NCBI GenBank assembly: GCA_029555025.1
Contig: JAKPTZ010000045.1
Coordinates: forward strand, 143,204 to 207,203
Origin: Deltaproteobacteria bacterium
GTDB taxonomy: Bacteria; Myxococcota_A; UBA9042; DTJE01
Direction of reading: 5' to 3'
Length of the DNA stretch: 64,000 nt
Position numbers and translations under genes: made by a program. Positions 63,537 through 64,000 of this stretch are shown piece by piece (position 1 is the stretch's first letter; each line of letters starts with the position of its first letter). Below the pieces are notes generated by a model that saw only the letters and a list, made by a program, of their open reading frames with translations, had not been told where the DNA came from and did no database searches.

Positions 63537-64000
63537 ATGACGAAACCGATAAGTGTTGCAGCAAAAACCAGGCAGATTGTCAAAAAACACGGAGGCGGCA
63601 AAAGCGGAATGATCGCCGTGTTGCAGGATATTCAGGAAGCTTTCAATTACCTTCCCAAGGAAGCATTGAAAGCAGCGGCAAAACAAATGAATGTGCCGAT
63701 GAGCCGCGTATATGAAGCGGCCACGTTTTACACCGCCTTCAGCTTGAAGCCTCGTGGAAAACACGTAGTGAAAATCTGCAAAGGCACAGCCTGCCACGTT
63801 CGCGGCGCAGCCATTCTTCAGGATCGGTTTGAAACCACTTTAGGGATCAAACCGGGCGAGACCACGAAAGACGGAAATTTCTCGCTGGAAACCGTCAACT
63901 GCGTGGGTGCCTGCGCCCTGGGACCGGTCGTCGTCATCAACACCGACTACCACGGCCAGGTCACCATTAATAAAGTCGATAAAATCATCAAAAAGATCAA
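63537..64000 (+). CDS. NuoE/24-kDa-type [2Fe-2S] subunit, 3' end cut by window edge
   Basis: The frame is open at the window end; 154 residues are visible. It has the thioredoxin-like [2Fe-2S] fold with ligands C81, C86, C122 and C126 (CKGTAC, NCVGAC) and the helical N-terminus (LQDIQEAFNYLPKEALKAAAKQMNVPMSRVYEAATFYTAF). Such subunits belong to complex I or electron-bifurcating hydrogenases/dehydrogenases (HydA/HndA type). Position after the oxidoreductase suggests ferredoxin-linked electron transfer. Confidence 0.88.
   Translation, partial: MTKPISVAAKTRQIVKKHGGGKSGMIAVLQDIQEAFNYLPKEALKAAAKQMNVPMSRVYEAATFYTAFSLKPRGKHVVKICKGTACHVRGAAILQDRFETTLGIKPGETTKDGNFSLETVNCVGACALGPVVVINTDYHGQVTINKVDKIIKKI

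Overview
The window reads as two pieces of bacterial chromosome joined near 55.9 kb. From 1 to about 55.9 kb the bulk is G+C-rich (a sample line at 46,021 is about 62% G+C), with strong preference for C or G in third codon positions. Several traits point to a Myxococcota-type or related deltaproteobacterial lineage: a MYXO-CTERM-like sorting tag, a CFI-box C-terminus, a protein I associate with the myxobacterial TIGR04552 family, eukaryote-type Ser/Thr kinases, Cys-rich and MopE-type repeats, and many lipoproteins with Asp/Thr-rich linkers. From about 55.95 to 64 kb codon use changes (TTG Leu, AAA Lys, ATT Ile become common). The genes there look like an anaerobic, Syntrophales-like deltaproteobacterium: split class I fumarase, a four-subunit 2-oxoacid:ferredoxin oxidoreductase and a NuoE-like ferredoxin-fold subunit. 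The change falls inside dnaX at its most conserved motif, so an assembly chimera is the simplest explanation.

Layout. 1-6.4 kb: two paralogous exported proteins flank a GAF-domain methionine sulfoxide reductase, a metallo-beta-lactamase-fold hydrolase and an orphan histidine kinase. 6.4-16 kb: a long minus-strand run with many 1-4 base overlaps, rimO > HAD phosphatase > ispE > rplY > pth > rpsF > rpsR > rplI > rsmE > RDD protein > exported protein > aspS. 16-19 kb: lolA, hsp20, tolC. 19.1-21 kb: dnaJ coupled to a divergent kinase. 21-29 kb: TIGR04552-like protein, rpoN-hpf-rapZ, a HEPN/zinc-ribbon protein, a Ser/Thr kinase, then convergent parA and a CFI-box protein. 29.4-35.7 kb: an 1885-residue Cys-rich lipoprotein coupled to a TolQ/ExbB protein. 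35.7-38.7 kb: an aminotransferase and rho. 38.7-50.5 kb: surface lipoproteins, two glycoside hydrolases, an MFS transporter, nfo and glpK, suggesting a polysaccharide-directed lifestyle. 50.8-55.2 kb: a Fic protein with a palindromic upstream site, then an A+T-rich island with a zincin-like protein and a lipoprotein. 55.4-57.5 kb: SRP RNA, dnaX and ybaB, followed by recR. 58-64 kb: split fumarase interrupted by a toxin-antitoxin pair, then the oxidoreductase operon.

I found no tRNA, rRNA, CRISPR array, integrase or transposase. The least explained parts are the A+T-rich two-gene island, the TIGR04552-like protein with RelA/SpoT-like signature patches, and the giant repeat lipoprotein tied to a lone TolQ-type proton-channel subunit.
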